Source: Chamaecrista fasciculata
Lineage: Eukaryota > Streptophyta > Magnoliopsida > Fabales > Fabaceae
DNA length: 64,000 bases
NCBI GenBank assembly: GCA_003254925.1
Contig: QANZ01054042.1
Coordinates: 31,284-95,283 of the forward strand
Reading direction: 5' to 3'
The position numbers and the translations under genes are program-made. Below, in pieces: positions 47,281 through 59,840 of the stretch. The notes under the pieces are model-generated. The model did no database searches and had not been told where the DNA came from. It worked only from the letters and a program-made list of their open reading frames with translations. Each line of letters begins with the position of its first letter. Positions within the stretch are counted from its first letter, which is position 1.

Positions 47281-47898
47281 TAAATTTCGAGAAAATACCA
47301 GAGGTGGGAAATGTAAAATTGGGAGCAAAACGATGATGATAACACCTAATGCTCAAAAGCATGAAGCACCCAAGAAGCATAGAGAGGAACAGGAAAAAGG
47401 GGGAAAAGGAAATGATGAGAGGATCAAAGCAAAGCTTGGTGGATTATGAATATAATTAAAGAATTAAATACATCTGAAATTTGCAGTATTGTTTGCATTT
47501 TAAAATGTTAATGACTGATTAATTACCCGCCAACTTGTTGTAAGCTTTACGATTCCTGGATTCATCATCCCACTCCTGTCTCCTACTGTCACGAATTCTT
47601 TTTGTTTTAAAATTCCTTATATGCTCTAATTACGTCAGATACAATCTTGACACATTTTGGCATTTTTCATACCATGCCACCAACCCTGTCCCGAATTTAT
47701 TTTGATCTTTTTTTTCTTTTAAAATATTTAAATTGGTCTTCCATTATTTTTTATTGTAATTTATTTTAGTTCTAAATTATTAGATATGGTTATATTTTAT
47801 TCATTTTAAATTTAAATGTCACCAATTAAAATTATAAATTTGCTTTTGACAAGTGATTTGATGTCTAATTAGAGCCGTGAACAAACAAGCTAAAATCA
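47281..47898. other. Upstream region of the RING-CH gene
   Basis: Leader and promoter region for the minus-strand RING-CH gene, becoming AT-rich intergenic DNA. No gene or clear TATA box was identified. Confidence 0.4.
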
Positions 47899-48537
47899 TA
47901 GGGTGAGCACGAGTTAAGTTGGGGCGAGTTGAGGAAAAATCCCAACTCAACCGACACATCAATATGCGGGTTGAGTTGGGTTTTGTAATTTTTAAATTTC
48001 AGTCCGAACCAACCCAATCTGCGGGCTTGTGGATTGGGTTGGATCAACCCATGGGCTGAGTATTTTTTTTTTAGAAAAAAAGATGATGCATACATGGACA
48101 ACATTGAAATTCTGTATAAGTAAATTTCTGCATACTTTTTTTTATAAATCACTTAAATAACTAAAAAAACCACAATTACAACGTTATAAAGCTGAACGAA
48201 AGGGACACACAAGCAGTTCTTGACCTACACAAAATTTTGCACACACTTGACACTACACACATCGATTGACATTAAAGTTTCATCATCTATTATATGAAAA
48301 TTAATAAAATTAGGGCAAAGTGAGAGTGAGAGACTTATTATATGGAAAATTATATATATATATATATGTATATGTGGGCTTGCAGGTTGGGTTGAGTTCA
48401 TAACCCCTAAATCTGCAACCCAACCCCGCATACATGTGGGTTAAATTTTGTTAACCAAATCAACCCGCGAGCCCGAACCAATCCAACCCGTGGTTGCGGG
48501 TTAGGTTGGTTTTTTAGGGTTCATTTGCTCACCCCTA
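47899..48537. mobile_element. hAT-type nonautonomous element
   Basis: The left end TAGGGTGAGCACGAG and the right end TTTGCTCACCCCTA are inverted. Subterminal regions are rich in GGGTTGGGTT/AACCCAACC words, typical of plant hAT MITEs with a TAGGGGTGAGCA end. An 8-bp target duplication was not clear. The centre is AT-rich with a (TA)n run near 48353-48368. No transposase. Confidence 0.6.
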
Positions 48538-49097
48538 TTAAATTGAATTAAAAAATCAGATTGTTCGTTTCACAGTTAAATAAGTGAAATTGGTCATATA
48601 TTTCGTTTCAAGTCCAAATGCAACAAATTGCTCCTAATAAATCTTTTCTTTATCCAGTTGAGATCGTTAACAAATGATGTCAAATTAAACATAAAAGTGT
48701 ATATACTTTTGGATCTGATTTGACATCATTTATTAACTTAAAATTAAAAAAAAAAATATGACCAATTTCACTTTATTTGATCGTGAAATAAGTTATGCAC
48801 TTTTTGAACTCGAGTGGATTTTGTTTGTTGATAGTCTCAACAAAGTTGAAAAATACTCGTTAAAAGCAACAAATAACTTTACTTATAATATTCAAATTTG
48901 AAATAAAAGACATTTTATCATATTTAGTAGTTTGGGAAAAAAGTGAATTACTTTGAAATATATATAGGGTTAATTTAAATATTTTAAAAATTAAAAGATC
49001 AAAATGAATTTTGAGACAAATGTATATGATTAATTTGAGCATTCAAACTAAAAAGAATATTTATATAGTTTACTTTTTTTCATAGGAAAAAGTTTAA
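48538..49097. other. AT-rich intergenic sequence
   Basis: No gene. A partly mirrored pair of words (CCAATTTCACTT near 48762 and AAGTGAAATTGGTCATAT near 48584) suggests a decayed foldback element, but no termini were found. Confidence 0.35.
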
Positions 49098-49272
49098 GGT
49101 GAGTTAGGTTACGAAGGCTAATTAAAATTAGGGTATGAATTTAGGCTTTATGAGTGTTAAAAAAGGTACTTACAGATTGCCTATCAACAAAGTCTTTATA
49201 TCGACAGCGGGAATCGAACTCATAACCTTGTGAGTTATAAGTCAATTCATTACTCACTCGATCAATTTTTAT
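49098..49272 (-). repeat. tRNA-derived SINE, same family as 51010-51170
   Basis: Read on the minus strand it has TATAACTCACAAGG, a B-box-like GAGTTCGATTCCC, then GTTGATAGGCAATCTGTAAGTACC. The plus-strand copy near 51.0-51.17 kb has GAGTTTGATTCC followed by GTTGATAGGCGATATGTAAGTACC. The two agree over most of their length, down to a shared CTAACTCAC end. Confidence 0.65.
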
Positions 49273-49669
49273 TGGTATTATCCAAATTACGTAGGAGCTA
49301 ACTTTACTATAACTTAATTTATTACTATTAGAGCATACTTTTAAGTTTAGTTGACCACAATGGTTGAAATATCAATATCAATATACCATCGTTCAAATTA
49401 AAATATATGCATGTGAAAGAATTAGATTAACATGAATTTTAGAAAAATTATTAGGTTAATTTCATTGAATTCTTGTTGAGACGTAGTAGTACTGTAGTAC
49501 TATCCAGACAAGAGTTTTTTCAAAAAATTATCATATCTATCATTTTCACAGCATATTCCTACAAATTAATTAATAAACAAAGCTCCGAATAGTTAATAAA
49601 AAAGAAAAACTCAGTATTCTCTTACTCTTAGCCGCATAATATTTTACTATTGTTTTTTTTTTTTTTTTT

Positions 49670-50082
49670 NNNNNNNNNNNNNNNNNNNNNNNNNNNNNNN
49701 NNNNNNNNNNNNNNNNNNNNNNNNNNNNNNNNNNNNNNNNNNNNNNNNNNNNNNNNNNNNNNNNNNNNNNNNNNNNNNNNNNNNNNNNNNNNNNNNNNNN
49801 NNNNNNNNNNNNNNNNNNNNNNNNNNNNNNNNNNNNNNNNNNNNNNNNNNNNNNNNNNNNNNNNNNNNNNNNNNNNNNNNNNNNNNNNNNNNNNNNNNNN
49901 NNNNNNNNNNNNNNNNNNNNNNNNNNNNNNNNNNNNNNNNNNNNNNNNNNNNNNNNNNNNNNNNNNNNNNNNNNNNNNNNNNNNNNNNNNNNNNNNNNNN
50001 NNNNNNNNNNNNNNNNNNNNNNNNNNNNNNNNNNNNNNNNNNNNNNNNNNNNNNNNNNNNNNNNNNNNNNNNNNNNNNNNNN
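49670..50082. other. Assembly gap (413 N)
   Basis: A run of 413 unknown bases sits directly after a poly(T) stretch of 18. Open frames called across it are artefacts. Confidence 0.99.
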
Positions 50083-50850
50083 AGGATCATTATTCTTTTA
50101 TTAATTTGTTTTTTTTTTAAATTAAAATATATATATTTTAATAAATTAAAAATTTAATTCTTTTTTTTTGGCCAACTAAAAATTTAATTTCTAACTTAAT
50201 AATCTTTCTAAAATTAGATTATTAGTTTACTAAATATTAAAAATATTTGTTTGCCAGCATATTTTGCATATTTATGTATACCAATATACAATGACATATT
50301 ATCTGCACATACATTGGGCAAATAGAAAAAGGGGTATAAAAAAACAATAGGCCATAATACATAATTATTTGTCTTTTCCTTCAACTTTTTTGACTGTTAA
50401 TTAATCCCAACAACTCACACACAAAGCAACCTAATATATACATTATATTGTACTTTAGTTATTTAATTTGTTGGGATCACTTTAGACAGCTCAAGCTTTC
50501 ATTATTGGCGTATTTTCAATTTTAAAAAAGAAAGCATCAAATAAAAAGTGTTTCAGCACTCAACCTCCCTATACTTTATAACAAGAAACTCTCTATACTC
50601 TATAGAATCACTCTTATTTTTCTAGGATAAAATTTATTTTATAGTAGATATTTTAATTTTAATAAATTGATGTCAAAACAAAATAAACAATTAAAGTAGT
50701 TATTAAATTACATTGTCGTTATCTATTTATTTGTTGGAACTCGTTATTTTAAAAATACATTTGTTGACTCGCTATTTTAATTAAAACTAAATTGATGACG
50801 AAATTCTTCTTTTAAAATTGATTAAAATTTTTATTCATATATATATATAT
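50083..50850. other. AT-rich intergenic sequence after the gap
   Basis: Strongly AT-rich, with homopolymer runs and no gene or recognisable element. Confidence 0.5.
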
Positions 50851-50965
50851 ACTAGGGGCTTTGCGTGCCTAATTTTCTCTTATTTTTAATTTCATAGACT
50901 ATATTTTTAAACATGGACGACCAGAAAGGGGTAGAACCATATAATATAAGATATATATATATGTA
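50851..50965 (-). mobile_element. Truncated Helitron, same family as 15878-16093
   Basis: The plus strand starts ACTAGGGGCTTTGCGTGCC, the reverse complement of the GGCACGCAAAGCCCCTAGT end. It continues with TTTCATAGACTATA, then TGGACGACCAGAAA and CATATAATATAAGATATATA, all present in inverse order in the other copy. The inner half of the terminal hairpin and the middle are deleted. Confidence 0.65.
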
Positions 50966-51009
50966 TGTATGTTATAGAATTAACTAATGAAACAAATGAT
51001 ATAGATACT

Positions 51010-51170
51010 GAAATTAGTAAAGAGTTGACTCATAACCCATAAAATTGTGAGTTTGATTCCATCGTCGATGTAAGGGCCTTGTTGATAGGCGATATGTAAG
51101 TACCTTTGTAAGTGTTCGTAGAACTTAGAGACCTGTTATGGCCTCAATAAGCTTTCGAGATCTAACTCAC
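51010..51170 (+). repeat. tRNA-derived SINE
   Basis: Contains the B-box-like GAGTTTGATTCC (51049-51060) and the body word GTTGATAGGCGATATG, and ends near CTAACTCAC. It is the plus-strand partner of the copy at 49098-49272. The A box is poorly preserved. Confidence 0.6.
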
Positions 51171-51372
51171 ATCAATTTGGAAAAGAAAAATTATACTCAT
51201 ATTCGCACTCAGCTAAGGGTTATATAGATACCATGTCATTCTATTAATATTTGGAGTATAATATTTTTTATATATATAATATATATTATATAAAATAGTT
51301 AATACATATCAAGGCAATGTTGGTCTAATTAATAATTAATTTGATATTGTTGAAATAAAATCATAAATTTAA

Positions 51373-51768
51373 GGGTAAATTGCACTTTGGTACCTTGTGG
51401 TTTGACCTTATTTCACTTTGGTACCATGTGGTTTGAAACCTGACACTTTGGTACCATTTGGGGTTATTTTGTAATTTTAATCATAACAAATTTTACAAAA
51501 ATTACATATTGACCCTAATTTTTTTTAAAGTTTTCATTTTAGTCCCTAGATAATATGTATTCAGGGACCTATTTGTAATTTTTTAAAAAAATTTTGGGGT
51601 CAATATGTAATTTTTGCAAAATTTCTGATGGTTAAAATTACAAATAGCTCTAAAGGGTACCAAAGTGTTAATGAAGAATATCATAGGGTACCAAAGTGTC
51701 AGGTTTCAAACCACAGGGTACCAAAATGAAATAGAGTCAAACCACATGATACCAAGTATAATTTACTC
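51373..51768. mobile_element. Mutator-like foldback MITE
   Basis: Same family as 6281-6710. It starts GGGTAAATTGCACTTTGGTA and ends with the inverted GTATAATTTACTC. The arms share 'GGTACC.TGTGGTTTGA' words and the centre has GGGGTCAATATGTAATTTTT. It is flanked by the exact 9-bp duplication TAAATTTAA (51364-51372 and 51769-51777). Confidence 0.8.
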
Positions 51769-51777
51769 TAAATTTAA

Positions 51778-52314
51778 TATAGTTTGAATATAATTATTTA
51801 TATTAAAAAAGATTCACAACACGAGTCCACTCCACTCTCCAACTTAATTTAGATAAAATTTTAAAAATAGAACAAATCAAAAAAAGGACAAGAATTTAAT
51901 ACACTTTACTTAAAAAAAGATATTTTTCATTACAATGTACATCATTGGCTTCTAAAAACTTCTCTGCTCATGACTGCTACATTTATTGACTCTTCAAAAA
52001 TAATTAAGGATATCCATGAAAAAAAAAGGATTGTAACTGTTAGTTTTATACGCGACAAATTATTATTTGTATGTTTCTGATAATGTTTTATTGCATTTTA
52101 AAATTGATTATAGTGAGTGAACCCTCAGTTGAAATGAAAAAATACTTTCCCTTTGCTTATTTATTTTTTTCTTTTTTGGTGAGTGCTTTGCTTTAGCGGG
52201 GAGGAAAATCCGTCTTCCCTGTTTTCTCTTTTCGTCTTCCGTTTCTTTCGCTAGTCTCTACCTAGTCTTTTCCTTCAGTGAGCTGGTTCGCTTTTCGGTC
52301 TGAATTGAGAAGAT
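51778..52314 (+). other. Promoter and leader region of the DHHC gene
   Basis: AT-rich up to about 52170, then a CT-rich leader-like stretch (CTTCCCTGTTTTCTC...TTCCGTTTC) before the ATG at 52315. No distinctive regulatory word was identified. Confidence 0.4.
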
Positions 52315-55300
52315 ATGGTGAGAAAACATGGGTGGCAACTGCCAGCTCATACTTTTCAGGTGAATGCCAACCTTCCTTCTGTAATCGAGCCTTTGGGTTT
52401 TGCCTTTTTCTAATTTTAGCACATATTACCCTTAAATTTCTTCTCTTATTCGATCTTTTACTAGGGTTTGCTGTAATTAGTGATTCGGAGTTGTGGGTTT
52501 TCGTTTGATTTGTCTGTATAACTTAATTTCTGTATTTTGGTTATTCTGTCTTATTGTTTTACTTGGAATGTGGGTCTTTTCGTTTATATATATATATGCA
52601 CAATGGTTAAGTTACTGATTCTGTGAATAGTGGCTCAGCAAGGTCTACTTTGTGGAAGCTGAGAATAATGTAGATTTGTAGAGTAATTATTTGAATTCTG
52701 CATACCTAACCCTTGCTTTGTTCATGTTTTTCCTCATTTTTTTTTGTACTTTGTGACACAATTTTCCATTTAATTTATTTTCCTGGAAGGATTATAATTT
52801 AGAATATCGAAATATCATAAAGTTTTAATTAACTATTTTCCCAAGCTTGTCTTCAGGAGATGGGGTTTTCTGCATTGTATGTGATTCACTTGTATATTTC
52901 TTCATTTTATGGGTATTTTGCTTTCAGAGAGGGGCTTTAAGCTAGCTTGATTCAAATTATTCTTTTTTCTTCTTTTTTGTGTAAAGTTGAGTGGCAAGCA
53001 ATTATTTTGAAATTCTACTATCGTTTTTTTTTTGAAAAATCTTTCCAGTATTGTAGTTCTTAAATCTTCCTCGTGTGAAGGAGTGAACGGACAAAACAAA
53101 AATTTCTTGGGTAAAATATAATTAGTTGGAGGACAACACACTATCCTTCTATTTTGGAGCTCAGAGGAAATTCTCTTGGCTAACGGAGCCTGTATCACAT
53201 TACTGGTGTAGTGGCAATTGAAAGGTTATTGTTGTTGTTATTTGTAGTTTTTGATTAATAATTTATGAAATGACCAGAACATATTGGCTAGAGAGTGCGC
53301 TCTTGAAGAAAGGGTTGAAGGATGTGATATTTTCATATTATCAAATATATTAATGTTGTACTTTTATGTATAGTAACTAGTTACTGTTTTTAGACTACAT
53401 GTACTATTCACTTAATGAGGAACAAGAAAATCATGTTCCACTTAATTAAGAAAAAGACTTTTTTGTAATTTTAATGGAATTGGGTTAGTCCAGCCACTCT
53501 AAGGGGGTTTGTTTCAGCTATTAAGTTTTTGGGTTTCGGTTGCAAGAAGGAGCATAAATTTATTTGGCAGTGTGTATAGTTCTTGAAGGATTGTGGTGTC
53601 TTTGGTTAGAATGGAATGCAAGAGTTTACAATAAGTTTCTTCCCTCACATCTACTTTGGCATAATTTCTGGTTTAGCATTTTTATTAAATTGGCGTTTTT
53701 TTTTCTCAGAAATACCTGTAATTTATCACTTGCAGGCATATCAACTTATTTTTCTTAAATTGTTGGCTCTACATGAATAGGTTGTGGCAATCACGGTATT
53801 CTGCTTCTTGGTGGTTGCTTTCTATGCTTTCTTTGCTCCCTTCGTTGGAGGCCATCTTTGGGAGTACATCCTCATAGGTGTTTACACTCCAGTGGTATGT
53901 GAATGACCTCTTCTTCTTCTTTTTTAATACTAATTTTTAAAGTCTATTCATTTGTAGCATTAAAAATTTTTAAAATTATATTGTTTACTATGATTTTTAA
54001 CAAATTTGGAGAATAGTCCTGGCTCGTGGGTTTTAGGAGCATGAGAAAGTTTCTGTTTTAGTTAATATTTTGGCCTATGGGGTAAATGGATTTTGCTTTT
54101 AGTTATGAGGCTAACTTAACAAGAGATTGGGTGGGTGTTGGTTATTATGGCTTAATAAATTCCTGTTTTGGTGAAGGTTGGGTGTCTATGCTTCCATGAG
54201 CCCAAATATGTACCCTGTGTAAATAAATTTAAATTAACACTACATTAACACATTGCTGATATTGATGCCAGTCTTTTTCATTAATTGCCTCATCCTTGTC
54301 TTGATACTGCAGGCACTTGTAGTTTTCATTCTTTACATCAGATGTACTGCAATTAATCCCGCAGATCCTGGTATTATGTCAAAATTTGACCCTAGAGTGG
54401 GACATAAGTTTGATTCAGACCATGGTTTATCAGTGAAGCACCGACCTTCAGAACATGATGAAATTGCTGCTGGCGAACATTCTTCTCCATCATCTGCTTC
54501 TAAAATGTCTATGGCAAATGGGAGCAAGAAAAGCTCTGTGGATTATCTTGATAGAGAAGATAAGATGAGGGATCAGAATAAGAGAAGTTCATGTAATATT
54601 ATTGGAGGAATTTTCTGTATATTGTTTGTACATGAAGATTGCCGGAAACAGGAAGCAGCAGCAGAGCAGCAAGGTGGTGGTGAAGATGCTCTTTTCTGCA
54701 CTTTGTGCAATGCTGAGGTACTGCATCTTGACCCTTTGACGTGTATAGCAGTGTAGTTTTTAACTTTAAGTTGTTTTCTTTTCTTTTTAGTTTTTTATCA
54801 TCAGTTTCTAATAATAAGAAACTGGCAGGTAAACTGTCCAATCATCAATTTTGATCTTCGAAGTCCTAGTAAACTTTTTTTTTTTCATTTTAATATTTTC
54901 CATGTTCAGGTGCGCAAGTTCAGTAAACACTGCAGAAGTTGTGATAAATGTGTTGATGGCTTTGATCACCATTGCCGGGTATGTCATTGTGTGTTGATTG
55001 TTGACTGTGCTTGGAAGAAAATATCTTGGGTGCACTATAGTGCCAGTGCATGGGATGGTCAGGAACCAGGATTGCTTGTATATATGTTTTCCACTCATAC
55101 GGCTAAAATCTTCAATCTTGGCCATCTTTTGGATGTGTGCTATAGTGCACCTAAGAATTGCTCCATTTTGTAGCTTTGTTCAACTATTTGTGTTACCATA
55201 GTTTTGTCATTTCTTTTTAACTTTGAGCTTCTCTTGATTTGTCACACTGCTGCAGTGGCTTAACAATTGCGTGGGTCACAAAAATTATGTTACTTTCATT

Positions 55301-57824
55301 TCTCTCATGGCCTTTAGTCTTATGTGGGTAGGTATATTTGTCCGTACAAATGATCTAATCCCTTAAAGCAATAATTTTCTTTTAGTTCTTGCAGTGCCGT
55401 GTATTCATTCTTGTTCCTATGTGTTTCAGCTTGTTATTGAAGCAGGAGTAGGTATTGCTGTTTTTGTTCGTTTCTTTGTTAACAAGAGAGGCATGGAGTC
55501 TGAAATAATTGATAGACTTGGAAATGGATTTTCTCGGCCCCCATTTGCAACAGTTGTGGTATTACCTTAAACCATATGCTATACAGTATAGCAAACCTGG
55601 CTTGACAGATTATTCTTGAAGTTTTGGAAATTTTGTTCTGACCCCAAATGCAATGTGTAGGCTGTATGTACTGCTGTTTCTGTCTTGGCTTGTGTGCCTT
55701 TGGGTGAGCTTTTCTTTTTCCACATGATACTTATCAGGAAGGTCAGTGACTCAGTAGCTGAGGATATGAGGTTGTTTTTTCTGTTCTTTTTCTTTCATTG
55801 CCCCCTATGTTTTGTCCATGGTGAACTACGGATCTGCTATTCTGGTTTAATGAAGGGAATTTTATGTTAGAGATCCTGAGGCTTATGAAGTGAACTTTTC
55901 TGAAATTGTTCTATAATTAGAGCATCATCTGTAATGTAGTATTTATTAATAATTTGTTTGTCCTAACTAAAGGCCAATTAATTGAAAAAATAAGTATCGT
56001 AAATGTTCTGGGAACAATTCCCTACACAGTTGGCAATACTATCTGGAAGACATAAGCTTAAATATCCCAATATGTTTACTTTGTTGTACACTTTTATGAG
56101 TATGAACATTGCTTTTGTAAAATGAAATTTTAGATAGTGAGAAAAAAAAATACTGAAAAAGCAGTAATGTTGATAATATTATATTATATCACACTTTTAG
56201 TTACTAAAATTTCCTAGAGTTACTCCATTGGTATCTTCCCCCCCCCCCCCCCCCCCCCCCCCNCCCCCCCCCCCCCCCCTGAAATTTACAATTGATCGTA
56301 AACCATTTTAAATTTTTGGTCATAATTTTGGCTATTTCACACATGTAAAGAAGTATTCTCATCTGTGCTTTTTTGTTTCCGTGTTGGATCAGGGCATCAC
56401 AACCTATGAGTACGTGGTAGCAATGAGAGCCATGAGTGAAGCACCTGGGGGGGCATCTGTGGATGAGGAACTGGCAAACGTACTTTACTCTCCAACTGGT
56501 TCTGCCACAACTGGATTGAGTGGAGGAAGTTCCTTTGGCTTGCAGTATAAAGGGGCTTGGTGTACCCCTCCGAGAGTATTTGTGGATTATCAGGTACTTG
56601 GATTTTTTTTTTCCTTTGCATCTCTGTATCTGTTTACAAGACTAAGAAACTCTACCAACTAAATTAACTACCTAGAGATGGCTGTTGGCCTCTATTTTTT
56701 ATTTATGGGGCTTTTCTTAACATGGATTTTAGGATGAAGTTGTGCCTCACTTGGAGCCTGGAATGTTACCTTCCACTGTTGATCCAGATGCAGCTGGGAT
56801 TGCAGAAAGAGGGCAAAAGATGCCTAAAAGGCCTGTTCGTATTAGTGCTTGGAGGCTTGCAAAGATGGACTCACAAGAAGCCATGAAAGCAGCTGCCAAA
56901 GCTAGGGCATCTTCTTCAGTTCTGCGGCCAGTGGATAACCGCCGCATACCGGATTCAGAATTTAGCTCTAGTGGCAACATGAGCATCAGGAGTAGTTTGA
57001 GCACAGAGACTGGAGCCAATAAAGAAATCAAGAATGAACTTAGGTTATCTCCAGTGAGAAATTCTGTAGCGCCAAGTCAAGGAAGCCGTGATGAGTATGA
57101 GACTGGTACTCAAAGTATGAGTAGTTTCAGCAGTCCAAGCCATGTTCACGAAGCAGTCACGCTTAGTCCTCTTCCCCACGGGCATGGCTTGGCTGGTTTT
57201 AGTATAGGTACCTCAATTCCTGGCTTGGCGCCTATTCATACTTCAACTTCTAGAGCCACATTTTCAAACATCAATAATCCAGTATCTAATCCTCCTATGG
57301 GGTTTGATGGAAGGATGACACAGAAGGGGGTCACCGGTGATCCTTTATTGCTTGCAGCTTCTGGTTCCTCTCTTCTGAGAGATGTGAAACGAACATCTGT
57401 TGTTTGGGATCAAGAAGCTGGCCGATATGTATCGGTTCCTTTATTGGCCTCAGAAGCTCGAAATAGGTCAACAATGCGAGTAGAGTTGCCACATTCAAAT
57501 GCTGAAACTAGCAATTATGGGAGACGATCAGTCAATCCTCCACAAGACTCATCATCATCTATACTCAGGCCTTCAGTGCAGCAAGCACAAAATCTTATGT
57601 ATTCAGGGGACTCTATCTTTTTTGGCGGTCCTCGGTTGAGTGTCCCTGTTAAGGATAGCTTGAAAAATGAAAGATTAACTGAATCAACTGAAGCCCAGGA
57701 TAGCATGACTGTGAACTTACCTCGGGAGCCTAGATATAAAAGGGATTCACACTCAAATCAGCTTCCGGTGTTCGTCCCTGGGGGCTACGAGCATAATTAT
57801 CCATCCGGGTCTGGCTTAAAGTAG
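52315..57824 (+). CDS. DHHC-type protein S-acyltransferase (palmitoyltransferase)
   Basis: Transfers palmitate to cysteines of membrane-associated proteins. Nine exons: 52315-52359, 53781-53894, 54313-54717, 54910-54978, 55256-55327, 55430-55558, 55661-55741, 56393-56593, 56733-57824. They encode 735 residues. The start [15 protein letters not shown] is the conserved N-terminus of the plant PAT18-22 group, which supports this ATG. Two transmembrane helices (about 16-38 and 46-64) precede the ADPGI motif and a charged loop. The zinc/catalytic CRD follows (CTLC..., [16 protein letters not shown]), with the DHHC motif at 207-210 split from [11 protein letters not shown] by an intron. Two further helices follow, then [10 protein letters not shown]. 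The long Ser/Pro-rich C-terminal tail (exon 9, 363 residues) is typical of the 700-residue PAT19/20-like members. Intron 7 contains an unresolved poly(C) tract. Confidence 0.92.
56238..56279 (+). repeat. Poly(C) tract with an unresolved base
   Basis: A run of about 42 C residues with one N at 56263, within intron 7 of the DHHC gene and some 110 bp upstream of exon 8. Its true length is uncertain because such tracts are hard to sequence. Confidence 0.9.
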
Positions 57825-59365
57825 CTTAAGTTATTAGAGATTCCATTGGATTGGACACCGTTTCCATTTCACTCAGATTGTTTGTGAAGTGTAAGGTTCT
57901 GAAACTAGAAGGGAGCTGTTTGGCACAGCTCTAGCTTCCTGAGCTTGTGTAAGTTAAACTTATGGCAGACAACATTCAACTCTGGAAGTTCGAATGGATT
58001 ATTCACTAGTGGTTTCTGCCTCTCTGACCTCATCACTTCACTAAGACTGAGCCTTCGCAATGGATTTTAGCTTACTGTTGTAGTTTTTTCTATCTGCTAG
58101 ATAGTATTGTCCTTACATTGTCAATACAAAACTGTTTTGTATCAGGTACTGTTCTGTCCTCTCTTGTATTATTTGGATGTGCAATTTTTAGTAGATTATC
58201 TATTACATGCCACTTTATCTAGGACACACTTCCTGTTCTCTCCTGAACAATCTTTATGTTTGGCTAAATGCCTAAATCCACATATGACCAGAGATAATTG
58301 AATGAATAAAATAACAAATTAACACCATCAACACCATCAACAGAGATAATAAAATAATTGAATGCCTAAATCCTCTCTTGTATTTTTTTTTTTTATAATT
58401 TCATCCTTAGGAATGATAATTACACCATCAACAAAGATCACGGTATGATTTTTAGTGATATATATATTTAATGTTTGATTGAGAGCCAATTTAGTGTTTT
58501 ATAAAAAGTGCGTGGTTAATTTTTCTATATAAGAATAAACATTTTTTTTCTCTACTAATTCATTTGTTATGAAACGTATAAGAGATAAACCCTTCAAATA
58601 AGGTGTTTAATTGACATAAATCATACCAAATCATATTTTGGACTAATAGTCTAATAAATAAGAAAGCAGGAGAACTAAAACAATTTTTTTTTTCAAAAAA
58701 TAAGTAATATGACCAAAATAGAATTCACCTTATAATTTGAGGATTAAGATGAGATTTTGACATAAAATGTAAATAGCTTTAAAAAGAAAATAAAGAAAAC
58801 TAAAAGAAGGAGAACAAATAGGACATATGTTACTTGAAGACGATGGTGTTCATTGCTTGTGATACTCTAGTGAAAGTTGTAGCCATTCTATTCTGGTCTG
58901 TCTGTGTATTTCTAAACTAGAGAAGATGTTGATATATACACACACAAACACTTCAACTATATATAACTAGAAGCACTGTGGATAAGGCAGGATGTATTAC
59001 ATTACATTGTGATAAAGTAATGGATGAATTTTGTGTGTGTGTGTGTATCATTTTCAGTCTTCCCAATGAGGAAGGAAGTTGGAGCCCATTATGCTGATTT
59101 AGGCTTTTTAGCACACTTCCTTCTCTTTGTTTCTTTCCTTCCATCCTTTCCCATTCACATCTCTTGTCTTCATCCTTTTCTTAAAGACAAAACCGTGACA
59201 TGAGAAGTTTCCCAAAATTTTGGATCACTTCTCATTTTCTTTATATTTTTTAAAATTGACGATTAAGGATAAACTCATTTATGGAGAAACGAATTAAATG
59301 AAAAAATATGTTTGACAATTGTGTGAATATATTGACTATTGAGATGCAATTACATGTTTGATAAA
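57825..59365. other. 3' flank of the DHHC gene and intergenic DNA
   Basis: To about 58300 this is a plausible 3' untranslated region. Beyond that it is AT-rich, with a (GT)n run near 59031-59046 and a CA-type run near 58938-58949. No gene was seen. Confidence 0.5.
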
Positions 59366-59374
59366 AATATAATA

Positions 59375-59831
59375 GGCTAAAATGCACTTTTGGTCCTATA
59401 ACTTTGGCAAAGGTCTCAATTTTGTCCCATAACTTTTTTTGTTGCAATTTTGGTCTAATAACTTTGGAAAAAGTCTCAATTTGGTCTCATAACTTTTTTT
59501 GTTACAATTTTGATCTTATAACTTCTGCAAACGTCTCACCGTTGGTTCCAAGCTGATTTCCATCCATCTTATAACTTCACCCATATTTGCCACGTCATCC
59601 TCCAACTCAATATATCATATCATCTTTAACGGTAAATAATGGATGGAAATCAGCTTGGGACCAACAGTGAGACGTTTTCAAAAGTTATGGGACCAAAATT
59701 GCAACAAAAAAAATTATGGGACCAAATTGAGACCTTTACCAAAGTTATGGGACTAAAATTGTAACAAAAAAAGTTATGGGACAGAATTGAGATCTTTGCC
59801 AAAGTTATGAGACTCAAAGTCCACTTTAGCC
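59375..59831. mobile_element. Mutator-like foldback MITE
   Basis: The left end GGCTAAAATGCACTTTTGGTC and the right end (reverse complement) GGCTAAAGTGGACTTTGAGTC are inverted. Repeated arms read AACTTTGGCAAAGGTCTCAA on the left and the complement on the right. The centre pair GATTTCCATCCAT/ATGGATGGAAATC is also mirrored. It is flanked by the exact 9-bp duplication AATATAATA (59366-59374 and 59832-59840). Confidence 0.8.
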
Positions 59832-59840
59832 AATATAATA

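Noticed and set aside
49647..50120. Open frames spanning 49647-50120
   Set aside because: They consist of N-derived X residues across the assembly gap.
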